Of a DNA stretch of 32,699 nucleotides, positions 22,298 through 30,377 are shown one piece after another. A model generated the notes under the pieces. It searched no databases. It worked only from the letters and a program-made list of their open reading frames with translations, and had not been told where the DNA came from. The position numbers were made by a program, and so were the translations under genes. Origin of the DNA: an uncultured Microbacteriaceae bacterium (lineage in GTDB: Bacteria; Actinomycetota; Actinomycetes; Actinomycetales; Microbacteriaceae); assembly GCA_937872445.1 (NCBI GenBank), contig CALMSL010000095.1, positions 1 to 32,699 on the forward strand. Direction: 5' to 3'. Every line of letters begins with the position of its first letter. The stretch's first letter is position 1.

Positions 22298-23070
22298 CCG
22301 CATCCAGCGAGGCGGTGGCGCACCCAGCCGGCCGGCGACGGTTGTGGAGCGAGATCCTCATTGTGCTCGGCCTCTCGCTCGGCGCATCCGCCGTGTATTC
22401 GGTCGTCGCGATTGCCAACCGGCTCACCCAAACGAAGGCGCTGTCCCAGCAAACGGCGACCCTGAACGCACCGCTGAGCGACCGGCAGGTCTTCGACCTG
22501 ATCTACCAGTTCCTCGACGTGTTTTTCGCGCTCGTGCCCGTCGCGCTCGTCGGCTTCCTGATGTGGCAGGCCGCCTCGCCGCACCTCGCCCGGCTCGGAA
22601 TCGACTTTTGCCGGCCGCTGAAGGATGCGGGGTCAGGCCTGGGGCTCGCCCTGATCATCGGCATCCCCGGCATCGGACTGTACCTGCTCGGCCGAGCGGT
22701 CGGAATCACCGTGCAGGTGATTCCGACGGCGCTCGGGCAGTACTGGTGGACGGTGCCGATCCTGGTGCTCTCCGCCGCGCGCGCCGGAATCACCGAAGAA
22801 GTCATCGTTGTCGGGTATCTGTTCGCCCGGTTGCGTGAGCTTGGCTGGGGGCGCTGGAGCATCATCCTGTCCGCCGCGATCCTGCGGGGAACGTATCACC
22901 TGTACCAGGGTTTCGGGGCGTTCATCGGCAACATCGCGATGGGGGTCCTCTTCGGCTGGCTGTACACCAGGTACGGGCGGCTGCTCCCGCTCGTGATCGC
23001 TCACTTCCTGCTGGATGCCGCCACGTTCATCGGATACCCGTGGGCCGTTTCGGTGTTCAGCTGGCTGTGA
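22294..23070 (+). CDS. CPBP-family (CAAX protease/bacteriocin-processing-like) membrane protein
   Basis: The 258-residue protein has about seven or eight hydrophobic segments and the CPBP (Abi/CAAX) motifs: Glu168-Glu169 in GITEEVIVVGYLF, Arg198 and His202 in LRGTYHLYQG, and His237 and Asp241 in IAHFLLDA. The usual arginine of motif 1 (EExxxR) is replaced by valine in EEVIVVG, a variant I recall from actinobacterial members. The family are intramembrane glutamate proteases, some linked to bacteriocin immunity; no substrate can be assigned here. The ATG overlaps the DCC-family stop, with AAGG directly upstream. It converges on gcvP across a 56-bp gap filled by a palindromic repeat. Confidence 0.85.
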   Translation: MTASSEAVAHPAGRRRLWSEILIVLGLSLGASAVYSVVAIANRLTQTKALSQQTATLNAPLSDRQVFDLIYQFLDVFFALVPVALVGFLMWQAASPHLARLGIDFCRPLKDAGSGLGLALIIGIPGIGLYLLGRAVGITVQVIPTALGQYWWTVPILVLSAARAGITEEVIVVGYLFARLRELGWGRWSIILSAAILRGTYHLYQGFGAFIGNIAMGVLFGWLYTRYGRLLPLVIAHFLLDAATFIGYPWAVSVFSWL

Positions 23071-23080
23071 CGACGTCGCT

Positions 23081-23120
23081 CCCTTCGAGGTTCGCTGCGC
23101 TCGCACCTCAGTGAACGGGG
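23081..23120. repeat. Palindromic intergenic repeat, copy A
   Basis: Between the CPBP and gcvP stops, CCCTTCGAGGTTCGCTGCGC followed by TCGCACCTCAGTGAACGGGG forms nested inverted arms (GAGGT with ACCTC). It resembles copy B at 23785-23823 and, from memory, a dispersed REP-like family common in Microbacteriaceae and related genomes. It may end both convergent transcripts. Confidence 0.6.
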
Positions 23121-23126
23121 AAACGG

Positions 23127-26051
23127 CTACGCGAACGCCTCCGGCGGCGGGCACGCGCAGAACAGGTTGCGATCGCCCCACGCCTGATCGACCCTGCGCA
23201 CCGGCGGCCAGTACTTGTTCCGCAGGACTGACGGCACCGGATATGCGGCCTTTTCCCGCGAATACGCGTGCTCCCACTCGCCCACGATCACCGAACGCGC
23301 GGTGTGCGGCGCATGGTGAAGCGGATTGTCGTCCGCCGGCCACTCGCCCGCGCCGACGGCATCCGCTTCGGCGCGGATGGCGACCATCGCCTCCACGAAG
23401 CGGTCGAGCTCGGCGAGATCCTCGCTCTCGGTGGGCTCGATCATGAGCGTGCCGGGAACCGGGAACGACATGGTCGGAGCGTGGAACCCGAAATCGATGA
23501 GCCGTTTGGCGACATCGTCCACTGTGACGCCAGTGGCTTCGGTGAGCGGACGCAGGTCGATGATGCACTCGTGCGCCACGAGCCCGTTCTCACCCGAGTA
23601 CAGAACCGGGAAGTGTTTGCGCAGGCGCGCGGCCAGGTAGTTCGCCGCGAGCACCGCGGCTCCCGTGGCATCCCGCAGGCCCTCCGAGCCCATCATCCGG
23701 ATGTACGCCCACGTGATCGGCAGGATGCTGGGGCTGCCGTAGGGCGCGGCAGACACGATGTTGTGGTGCGGCGTTCCCGTGGTGCCCCCTTCGAGACGCG
23801 CTGCGCGCTCCTCAGGGAGCGGCTTCCTGCGCTGGGCGAACGGGTGCGAGGGCAGGAACGGTGCGAGGTGCGCTTTCGCCGCGACGGGTCCGACGCCCGG
23901 GCCGCCGCCGCCGTGCGGGATGCAGAACGTCTTGTGCAGGTTCAGATGGGACACGTCCCCGCCGAACTCGCCGAAACGCGCGTACCCGAGCAGGGCGTTC
24001 AGGTTCGCCCCGTCGATGTAGACCTGCCCGCCGGCCTCGTGCACGGCATCCGTGATCGCACGGATCTCCTGTTCGTACACGCCATGCGTGGACGGGTAGG
24101 TGACCATAAGCGCCGCCAACTCCCCCGCATGCTCGGCGATGCGCGCCCGAACGTCCTCCAGATCAACGTTGCCCCGGTCATCGCACGCGACCACAACCAC
24201 CTTCATGCCGGCGAGCACAGCGCTCGCGGCATTCGTGCCGTGGGCGCTGGAGGGGATGAGGCACACCGTGCGGTTCTCATCCCCGCGCGACTGATGGTAT
24301 CCGCGGATGGCGAGGAGCCCGGCGAGTTCACCCTGGCTGCCCGCGTTCGGCTGGACGGATGCCGCGTCGTAGCCGGTGACGTCCGCAAGCCAGGACTCCA
24401 GCTGCTCGATCAGGTCGAGGTAGCCTTCGACGTCGGATTCGGGGGCGAACGGGTGAATTCCGGCGAACTCCGGCCACGACACGGCTTCCATCTCCGTCGC
24501 GGCGTTCAGCTTCATGGTGCAGGAGCCGAGCGGAATCATGCCCCGATCCAGCGCATAATCCTTGTCCGCAAGGTATTTGAGGTAGCGCATCATGCTCGTC
24601 TCCGAGCGGTGGGTGTTGAACACCGGATGCGTCAGGTACTCGCTCGTGCGCTGCAGGCTCTGCGGAATCCAGCTTCCCACCGCGGTGTGACCTGGTGTGA
24701 GGCCGTCGAGGGTCGCCTTCTCGGCACCGAGCACGGCCGCGACGGCAAGCAGATCCTGCGTGCTCGTCGTCTCATCGACCGAGAACTGCACGTGATTGTC
24801 GCCGACGCGGTGGAACAGGAACCCGGCATCGTAGGCGCGCTTCACAAGGTCGTTCGCGCTGCGGGCGGTCTCCAGAGTGAGGGTGTCGAAGTAGTTTCCG
24901 TGAACGATCGTGTGCCCGCCGTCGGTGGCGGCGTCGGCGAGGAACCGGGTGCGGGAGGTGACCCGTTCGGCGATCGCCTTCAGTCCCGCGGGGCCGTGAT
25001 ACACGGCATACATGCCCGCCATGACCGCGAGCAGCACCTGGGCGGTGCAAATGTTGGAGGTCGCCTTCTCCCTGCGGATGTGCTGCTCCCGCGCCTGGAG
25101 GGTGAGGCGGTACGCGACGTTCCCGTCAGTGTCCCTGGACACTCCGACGAGGCGCCCGGGAAGCTGGCGTTCGAGGCCCGAGCGCACGGCGAGGTATCCG
25201 GCGTGCGGTCCGCCGAAGCCCATCGGCACGCCGAACCGCTGGGTCGTGCCGACGGCGACATCGGCGCCGAGTTCGCCCGGCGCGGTGATCAGTGTGAGCG
25301 CAAGCAGGTCGGCCGCCACGACAATGAGGCCATCCTGTGCGTGCACAGCGTCGATGACCTCGCGCGGATCCCACACCCGCCCGGAGGACCCAGGGTATTG
25401 AATCAGCGCTCCGAACACGTCGATGTCCGATGGCGGCGCTGACCTTTCATATGCCGTGTAGTGCAATTCGATGCCGACGGCCGCCGCACGGTTCTCCAGC
25501 AGCGCTTTGGTCTGGGGCAGGGCATCCTCGTCGACGAGGAACACGTTGGAACCGGACTTCGACGCGCGGCGGGCCAGGAGCATGCCTTCGACCACCGCGG
25601 TGGACTCGTCCAGCATGGAGGAATTCGCGGTGTCCAGACCCGTGAGGTCGGCAACCATGGTCTGGAAGTTGATGAGCGCCTCGAGGCGCCCCTGCGAGAT
25701 TTCCGGCTGATACGGGGTGTAGGCGGTGTACCAGCTCGGGTTCTCCAGAACGTTCCGCTTGATCACAGCGGGGGTGATCGTGTCGTAATAGCCGAGGCCG
25801 ATCATCGCGCGGTTCACACGGTTGCGGGAGGCGTACGCGCGCAGTTCGGCGAGCGCCTCGCGCTCGGTCGCGGCGGGAGGAAGAACGGATTCTTCCTCCG
25901 TGATTTTGATCGAATCCGGAACTGCCGCCGCGACGAGAGCGGGAAGCGATTCGTAGCCGAGCACGTCGAGCATGGTCGACTGCGCGCCGGAGTCCGTGCC
26001 GATGTGACGCTGCGCGAACGCCCCGAGTTCTGCCCCGGACGAGACGCCCAT
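23127..26051 (-). CDS. gcvP: Glycine dehydrogenase (decarboxylating), P protein
   Basis: The 974-residue PLP enzyme decarboxylates glycine and passes the aminomethyl group to lipoyl-GcvH. It is the single-chain form (N- and C-halves joined). The PLP lysine is Lys707 in [18 protein letters not shown]. The N-terminal [10 protein letters not shown] and [20 protein letters not shown] motifs are present, as are [12 protein letters not shown] and [11 protein letters not shown]. The start is ATG 26049-26051 (MGVSSGAEL), which overlaps the gcvH stop as TGATG and has GGGGAG upstream; the extension to 26144 lies inside gcvH. Residues about 738-762 are an unusual stretch around [14 protein letters not shown], encoded by a palindromic repeat. 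It is the last gene of the glycine-regulated operon. Confidence 0.96.
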   Translation of the reverse strand: MGVSSGAELGAFAQRHIGTDSGAQSTMLDVLGYESLPALVAAAVPDSIKITEEESVLPPAATEREALAELRAYASRNRVNRAMIGLGYYDTITPAVIKRNVLENPSWYTAYTPYQPEISQGRLEALINFQTMVADLTGLDTANSSMLDESTAVVEGMLLARRASKSGSNVFLVDEDALPQTKALLENRAAAVGIELHYTAYERSAPPSDIDVFGALIQYPGSSGRVWDPREVIDAVHAQDGLIVVAADLLALTLITAPGELGADVAVGTTQRFGVPMGFGGPHAGYLAVRSGLERQLPGRLVGVSRDTDGNVAYRLTLQAREQHIRREKATSNICTAQVLLAVMAGMYAVYHGPAGLKAIAERVTSRTRFLADAATDGGHTIVHGNYFDTLTLETARSANDLVKRAYDAGFLFHRVGDNHVQFSVDETTSTQDLLAVAAVLGAEKATLDGLTPGHTAVGSWIPQSLQRTSEYLTHPVFNTHRSETSMMRYLKYLADKDYALDRGMIPLGSCTMKLNAATEMEAVSWPEFAGIHPFAPESDVEGYLDLIEQLESWLADVTGYDAASVQPNAGSQGELAGLLAIRGYHQSRGDENRTVCLIPSSAHGTNAASAVLAGMKVVVVACDDRGNVDLEDVRARIAEHAGELAALMVTYPSTHGVYEQEIRAITDAVHEAGGQVYIDGANLNALLGYARFGEFGGDVSHLNLHKTFCIPHGGGGPGVGPVAAKAHLAPFLPSHPFAQRRKPLPEERAARLEGGTTGTPHHNIVSAAPYGSPSILPITWAYIRMMGSEGLRDATGAAVLAANYLAARLRKHFPVLYSGENGLVAHECIIDLRPLTEATGVTVDDVAKRLIDFGFHAPTMSFPVPGTLMIEPTESEDLAELDRFVEAMVAIRAEADAVGAGEWPADDNPLHHAPHTARSVIVGEWEHAYSREKAAYPVPSVLRNKYWPPVRRVDQAWGDRNLFCACPPPEAFA
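23785..23823. repeat. Palindromic repeat copy B, inside gcvP
   Basis: CCCTTCGAGACGCGCTGCGC followed by GCTCCTCAGGGAGCGG resembles copy A 0.7 kb away: shared CCCTTCGAG, CGCTGCGC and CTCAG in the same order. It lies in frame within gcvP and encodes about residues 743-756 ([12 protein letters not shown]). The core GCGCtGCGC is palindromic. Confidence 0.6.
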
Positions 26052-26437
26052 CACTCCCCTACCAGTGCCGAGTATGCGGAGAAGTCGAGCAGATCGAGCG
26101 AGTCGAACACGGACGCGTCCGCGACCTCGACCTTGATCATCCAACCCGCGCCGAACGGGTCCTCATTGACAAGCTCGGGGCGATCGGTGACGGCGCCGTT
26201 CGCTTCGATGACGGTGCCGTCCACCGGCGCGAACAGCTCGCCGACTGATTTCGTGGATTCGATCTCACCCACGACCTTGCCGCTCTGGATCGAACTTCCC
26301 ACCCTGGGAAGTTCGACAAACACGACGTCGCCCAGCTTGTCTGCCGCGTAGTCGGTGATCCCGATCGTGACGGTGTTTCCGGAAATGTCCAGCCACTCGT
26401 GCTCCGGCGTGAATTTGAGGGTGTTTTTGTCAGCCAT
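26051..26437 (-). CDS. gcvH: Glycine cleavage system H protein
   Basis: The 128-residue lipoyl carrier shuttles the aminomethyl intermediate between GcvP, GcvT and lipoamide dehydrogenase. The lipoylated lysine is Lys63 in [18 protein letters not shown]. The [10 protein letters not shown] start and the [13 protein letters not shown] strand are typical, and the length is normal. The ATG at 26435-26437 is one base after the gcvT stop, with GAGAAGAA upstream. Its stop overlaps the gcvP start, so the three genes are co-translated. The gene for the L protein (lpd) is not in the window. Confidence 0.96.
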   Translation of the reverse strand: MADKNTLKFTPEHEWLDISGNTVTIGITDYAADKLGDVVFVELPRVGSSIQSGKVVGEIESTKSVGELFAPVDGTVIEANGAVTDRPELVNEDPFGAGWMIKVEVADASVFDSLDLLDFSAYSALVGE

Positions 26438-26438
26438 C

Positions 26439-27602
26439 TCAGTTCTTCTCTCTCTTGTAGAAGGGCAGTGCCGTGACGGTCGCGGGGACCATGGTGCCCC
26501 GGATGTCCAGGTCGAGTTTGGTGCCCGGTTCGGTGTAGCCGGCATCCACGTAGGCCATGGCGATCGGGTAGCCGAGCGTCGGCGACAGCGCACCGCTCGT
26601 GACCTCTCCGACGGGAGTGCCGCCATGGACGACGGCGTATCCGGCGCGGCCGGCGCGGCGCCCATCGCAGACCAGTCCGACGAGCATGCGCGAACCGTTC
26701 GGAAGGCCGGCTTCGGCGGCGGCACGCCCGACGAAATCGCCCTCCTTCGTGAAGTGGACGACGCGGCCGAGGCCTGCCTGCGCTGGCCGGATGTCCCGGC
26801 CGAGTTCATGGCCGTACAGCGGCATTCCGGCTTCGAGCCGCAGCGTGTCGCGGCTCGCGAGCCCTGCGGGAATGAGACCGAACGGCGTGCCCGCCTCTTC
26901 GAGCGCGCGCCACAGCGCTTCGGCATCCGCGGTGTCGACATACAGTTCGAATCCGTCTTCGCCCGTATATCCGGTGCGCGCCACGAAGACGGTGCCGTTG
27001 CCGAACGCCGCCCCCGTGGACCAGTAGTACTTGAGGTCGGCGAACGACTGCTGCCCGTCCATCACGGCGAGGCCGGCCGTGGCCTCGAGGATTTCGAGTG
27101 CGCGGGGGCCCTGGACGGCGATGAGCGACGTCGAATCGCTCCGGTCGGTGACGGTCGCGTCGAAGCCGGATGCGCGGGAGGTAAGTTCCTGAACCGCGAC
27201 ATCGTGGTTTCCGGCGTTCGCGACGACGAGGTACTCGCCCGGCGCATTGTGGTACACGATGAGGTCGTCAAGAATGCCCGCGTTCTCGTCGAGCAGAAGG
27301 CTGTACTTCGCCTGCATGAGCGCGAGGGAGGACATCGTGCCGGCGAGCGCGTAGTCGAGGAACGCTGCCGCATCCGGGCCAGTGACGCTGATCTCTGCCA
27401 TGTGGGAGATGTCGAAGATTCCGGCCGCATTCCGCACAGCGTGGTGCTCGGCGAGGTCGGAGCCGTAACTCACCGGCATCTGCCACCCGGCGAAGTCCGT
27501 GAAACTCGCACCGTGGTCAACGTGGATCTGGTGCAGCGGCGATGTCCGCTCGCTCGGCGCGCTTTCGGCATCGGGGTGATCGGGGGCTGGCTTGTCGGGC
27601 AC
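26439..27602 (-). CDS. gcvT: Glycine cleavage system T protein (aminomethyltransferase)
   Basis: The 387-residue enzyme transfers the methylene group from aminomethyl-GcvH to tetrahydrofolate and releases ammonia. Hallmarks are [42 protein letters not shown] and [14 protein letters not shown], with [10 protein letters not shown] in the C-terminal half. The start is GTG 27600-27602 ([10 protein letters not shown]) with AGGAG five to six bases upstream. A much longer open frame upstream is only read-through of the riboswitch. An N-terminal tail of about 20 residues precedes the conserved part. First gene of gcvTHP, under the glycine riboswitch. Confidence 0.95.
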   Translation of the reverse strand: MPDKPAPDHPDAESAPSERTSPLHQIHVDHGASFTDFAGWQMPVSYGSDLAEHHAVRNAAGIFDISHMAEISVTGPDAAAFLDYALAGTMSSLALMQAKYSLLLDENAGILDDLIVYHNAPGEYLVVANAGNHDVAVQELTSRASGFDATVTDRSDSTSLIAVQGPRALEILEATAGLAVMDGQQSFADLKYYWSTGAAFGNGTVFVARTGYTGEDGFELYVDTADAEALWRALEEAGTPFGLIPAGLASRDTLRLEAGMPLYGHELGRDIRPAQAGLGRVVHFTKEGDFVGRAAAEAGLPNGSRMLVGLVCDGRRAGRAGYAVVHGGTPVGEVTSGALSPTLGYPIAMAYVDAGYTEPGTKLDLDIRGTMVPATVTALPFYKREKN

Positions 27603-27632
27603 GAGTTCTCCTGGCACTTGGGCGGTGGAACT

Positions 27633-27814
27633 CCCCCTCTGTATTGAGCCTGAGAGTTTCACCGACGATTGTCGGCTTTCACCGTGGGCGGAGTCGCTCT
27701 CGCGATTCGCTCTCCAGAGTGGCCCATTCGATGCGGTACTGGTGACCTGAGAGATTGGCGGGGAGGCTTGCTCCTTCGGTGCCGCACGTGGGTTGTGACG
27801 GCTCTCCCGCATCG
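27633..27814 (-). promoter_or_regulatory. Tandem glycine riboswitch (two aptamers) upstream of gcvT
   Basis: Aptamer 1 (27814 to 27729) is closed by an 8-bp perfect stem, CGATGCGG with CCGCATCG (27807-27814 and 27729-27736). It has the conserved GGAGAG (27802-27807) and CTCTCAGG (27746-27753), with CACCGAAGGAGCAAGCC between. Aptamer 2 (about 27722 to 27633) is closed by CTCTG with CAGAG (27715-27719, 27637-27641) and again has GGAGAG (27710-27715) and CTCTCAGG (27649-27656). This two-aptamer layout is the classical glycine riboswitch that activates gcv operons. After it, GAGTTC (27628-27633) can pair with GAACTC (27603-27608) beside the ribosome site, a possible switch stem. A minus-strand -10, TAGGCT (27844-27849), may drive it. 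Confidence 0.9.
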
Positions 27815-27858
27815 TGTTGCGGCCCGATATTCGGTTTGGCCCAAGCCTATCAACTCCA

Positions 27859-27887
27859 GTGACGAATGCGCCTGCCGCCACTAGGCT
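27859..27887 (+). promoter_or_regulatory. Promoter of the CASTOR/POLLUX-type channel gene, leaderless
   Basis: GTGACG (27859-27864), a 17-bp spacer and TAGGCT (27882-27887) end seven bases before the ATG at 27895, giving a leaderless message. This promoter shares the 80-bp region with the divergent gcv promoter. Confidence 0.5.
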
Positions 27888-27894
27888 TGCGGCC

Positions 27895-29793
27895 ATGTCG
27901 AATCGAGGGTCGGGCCGTCCTGCTCTGCGCGAGCGCTTCCGGTACTGGTTCGACAACGTCATGGCGAAGGGCACGATCGCCGTCATGGGCCTGCTGGCCC
28001 TTGCCACCGCGGTGTTCATCGCCCTCGTCGCGCTCGTGGTCATCATTTTCGGGCTGTTCCCGATCGCCGACGGGCACGAGGACACGCAGTCCTTCTTCGA
28101 GTTGCTGTGGGGCAACCTCATGCGCACCCTGGACCCCGGAACGATGGGCGGAGACCAGGGCTGGGGATTCCGGGCCGCCATGCTCGTCGTCACGATCGGC
28201 GGGCTGATCATGGTCGCGAGCCTCATCGGCATCATCTCCGGCGCGTTCGACTCCAAAGTGGAGGAGTTGCGCAAGGGCCGCTCTCGCGTCCTCGAATCGA
28301 ATCACACGCTGATTCTCGGCTGGAGCCAGAAAGTCCTGCCGATCGTGAGCGAACTGTGCATCGCGAACGAGTCCCGATCGCGGCCGGTGATCGTCATTCT
28401 CGCGGACCGCGACAAGGTCGACATGGAGGACGAAATCAAGGCGCAGTTGCCGCGCGGTACCCGCACCCGGGTCGTCGTGCGTCGGGGGGATCCGATGGAT
28501 CTGGGCGACCTCGAACTCGGCAATCCGCACACGGCGCGCAGCATCATCCTTCTCGCCCCCGAGGGCAGCGAAGACCCGGACTCGATCGTCATCAAGATGG
28601 CGCTCGCGCTCACGAACAACCCCCGGCGCGGACCGCGCACGCTCGATATCGTCGGGGAACTTCAGGAGGCTCGGAACCTCGAAGCGGCGACCCTCGTCGG
28701 CCGGAACGAAGTGAGCTGGATTCTTGCGCGCGATCTCATCAGCCGGATCACCGTGCAAACGTGCCGGCAGAGCGGCCTCAGCAGCGTGTATACCGACCTG
28801 CTGGACTTCGCGGGCGACGAAATCTACTTCGCCGCGGAACCGAAGCTCGTCGGAACGACATTCTTCGACGCCCAGTTGTCGTTTGCGGACTCCTGCGTCA
28901 TGGGAATCGTGTCGGGGGAAGTCGTGCGGTTGAACCCCGATCCCGCCACGGTGATCAATGCCGGAGACCTTCTCATCCACCTGGCAGCTGACGACAGCGC
29001 CATCCGCCTTGCCGCGCGGGGGGTGCCGGAGGATTCGGCCGTGAGCGTGGAGGCGGATGGGAAGCGTCGGCCAGAGCGCACCCTCGTGCTCGGTTTCAAC
29101 ACCGACTTCAGAACCATCATGCGGGAGCTGAACGAATACGTGGCGAAGGGTTCCAGCACCACCGTGGTCGCCGACATCGACCCTCCGGAGTTCCTTCCCC
29201 GGGAGAATATGACGGTGAATTTCGTGCGCGGCGACACGACGAGCCGCGCCGTTCTCGAAGGGCTGGACGTTCCCTCGTTCGATCACATCATCGTGCTCGC
29301 CTACAAGAATCTGGGCGACAGCCAGCGCGCGGACGCGAAAACCCTCGTGACCCTCCTGCACCTGCGCGAGATCGGCGACCGCGCCGGGGCGCCGCTGAAC
29401 ATCGTGAGCGAGATGCTCGACGACCGCAATCGGGAGATCGCCGAAGTCACCAAGGCCGATGATTTCATCGTGAGCGACAAGCTCATCAGCCTTGCCCTCT
29501 CGCAGCTTTCCGAGAACCGCAAACTCTCCACGGTGTTCGACGTTCTGTTCGACAGCGAGGGCAGCGAGGTGTACCTCAAACCGGCAGGCCGGTACATCCG
29601 CGCGGGCGATTCGGTGGACTTCTATTCCGTGCTGGAGGCGGCACGTCGGCGGGGTGAAACGGCGATCGGATATCGAATTGCCGAGTACGCGTTCGACTCC
29701 GCACGGAACTACGGTGTGAAGCTGAACCCGCTGAAGACCGACCGGGTCGCGTTCGCGCCCGAAGACAAAGTCATCGTGCTCGCGGAAGACTAG
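27895..29793 (+). CDS. CASTOR/POLLUX-related ion channel with RCK-like domains
   Basis: The 632-residue protein has a first membrane helix (about 27-54), a pore-like segment LLWGNLMRTLDPGTMGGDQG (71-90), a second helix (93-117), and a long cytoplasmic part. That part holds two Rossmann-type RCK/TrkA-N-like units: one starting NHTLILGWSQKVLPIVSEL at about 136, the other RTLVLGFNTDFRTIMREL at about 390. This is the layout of the bacterial homologues of the plant nuclear channels CASTOR and POLLUX, thought to be cation channels gated from the cytoplasm. The bacterial physiological role is unknown. The start is set by the -10 element seven bases upstream. Its stop overlaps the next gene's stop on the other strand. 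Confidence 0.85.
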   Translation: MSNRGSGRPALRERFRYWFDNVMAKGTIAVMGLLALATAVFIALVALVVIIFGLFPIADGHEDTQSFFELLWGNLMRTLDPGTMGGDQGWGFRAAMLVVTIGGLIMVASLIGIISGAFDSKVEELRKGRSRVLESNHTLILGWSQKVLPIVSELCIANESRSRPVIVILADRDKVDMEDEIKAQLPRGTRTRVVVRRGDPMDLGDLELGNPHTARSIILLAPEGSEDPDSIVIKMALALTNNPRRGPRTLDIVGELQEARNLEAATLVGRNEVSWILARDLISRITVQTCRQSGLSSVYTDLLDFAGDEIYFAAEPKLVGTTFFDAQLSFADSCVMGIVSGEVVRLNPDPATVINAGDLLIHLAADDSAIRLAARGVPEDSAVSVEADGKRRPERTLVLGFNTDFRTIMRELNEYVAKGSSTTVVADIDPPEFLPRENMTVNFVRGDTTSRAVLEGLDVPSFDHIIVLAYKNLGDSQRADAKTLVTLLHLREIGDRAGAPLNIVSEMLDDRNREIAEVTKADDFIVSDKLISLALSQLSENRKLSTVFDVLFDSEGSEVYLKPAGRYIRAGDSVDFYSVLEAARRRGETAIGYRIAEYAFDSARNYGVKLNPLKTDRVAFAPEDKVIVLAED

Positions 29794-30281
29794 TTCCTGG
29801 CGCGCAGCTCAAGGCGAACGAGTGGCAGCTCGAAGTCGGGGTCGCCGCCGTGAAGCGACGTCATGATCTTCTTGAGCTCTTTCCACACGGCGGGATGCGC
29901 CGACTGATACTCGGCCAGAAACGCCTCGGCCTCTTCCGGTCCGAGCACCTCGGCCACCGCAGGCACGCGACGGCGCAAGCCGATGCTGACGTGGCAATTC
30001 GGCTCGGCCACGAGGTTCCGGAACCACTGCGCGCCGCGACCGAGAGCGGACGCAATCACCACCTCGTTCCTGCTCGGTCGAGTCACCACTTCGAGAACCA
30101 CAAAGCGCGCCACCCCCGAGCTTCGTCCGACATGTTCGAGCATCATGAGCCGTCGGCCGAACACGAAGCCGAGGCCGGCTCGGTAGAGCCCGATGGGGGC
30201 ACGCATGAGCCGTCGGTTGCGGAACGTCCTGGCGATGAGTGAACCGGCCACGACATTCAGGTTACTCCCCGGAGAATTCAT
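29790..30281 (-). CDS. DUF385 nitroreductase-family deazaflavin (F420)-dependent oxidoreductase
   Basis: The 163-residue soluble protein resembles the Ddn-like split-beta-barrel family. Characteristic segments are APIGLYRAGLGFVFGRRLMM, LEHVGRSSGVARFVVLEVV and ASALGRGAQWFRNLVAEPNC followed by HVSIGLRRRVPAVAEVLGPE. These proteins bind F420 and reduce varied substrates; neither cofactor nor substrate can be proven here. The start ATG at 30279-30281 has no strong ribosome site. The TAG stop (29790-29792) overlaps the TAG of the channel gene on the opposite strand in CTAG. Confidence 0.83.
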   Translation of the reverse strand: MNSPGSNLNVVAGSLIARTFRNRRLMRAPIGLYRAGLGFVFGRRLMMLEHVGRSSGVARFVVLEVVTRPSRNEVVIASALGRGAQWFRNLVAEPNCHVSIGLRRRVPAVAEVLGPEEAEAFLAEYQSAHPAVWKELKKIMTSLHGGDPDFELPLVRLELRARN

Positions 30282-30364
30282 GACGATCGACAAGGAAACC
30301 GGCACCGACCGGCACGGGGATGGCGGTTGCGGACAACCACTTCGATTCGCACAGAGAGCCCGGG

Positions 30365-30370
30365 TACGCT
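30365..30370 (+). promoter_or_regulatory. -10 element (TACGCT) for the acyl-CoA dehydrogenase gene, leaderless
   Basis: TACGCT ends seven bases before GTG 30378. A TTCGAT lies 18 bases further up as a weak -35 (30341-30346). This position is the main reason to prefer the GTG over ATG-like starts upstream. Confidence 0.45.
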
Positions 30371-30377
30371 GACGAAC

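Noticed and set aside
26051-26144. A 31-residue N-terminal extension of GcvP.
   Set aside because: It lies inside gcvH and is Arg-rich. The internal ATG at 26051 has a good ribosome site and gives the normal GcvP start.
27603-28274. A long N-terminal extension of GcvT.
   Set aside because: It translates the riboswitch and the antisense of the channel gene. AGGAG before GTG 27602 fixes the start.
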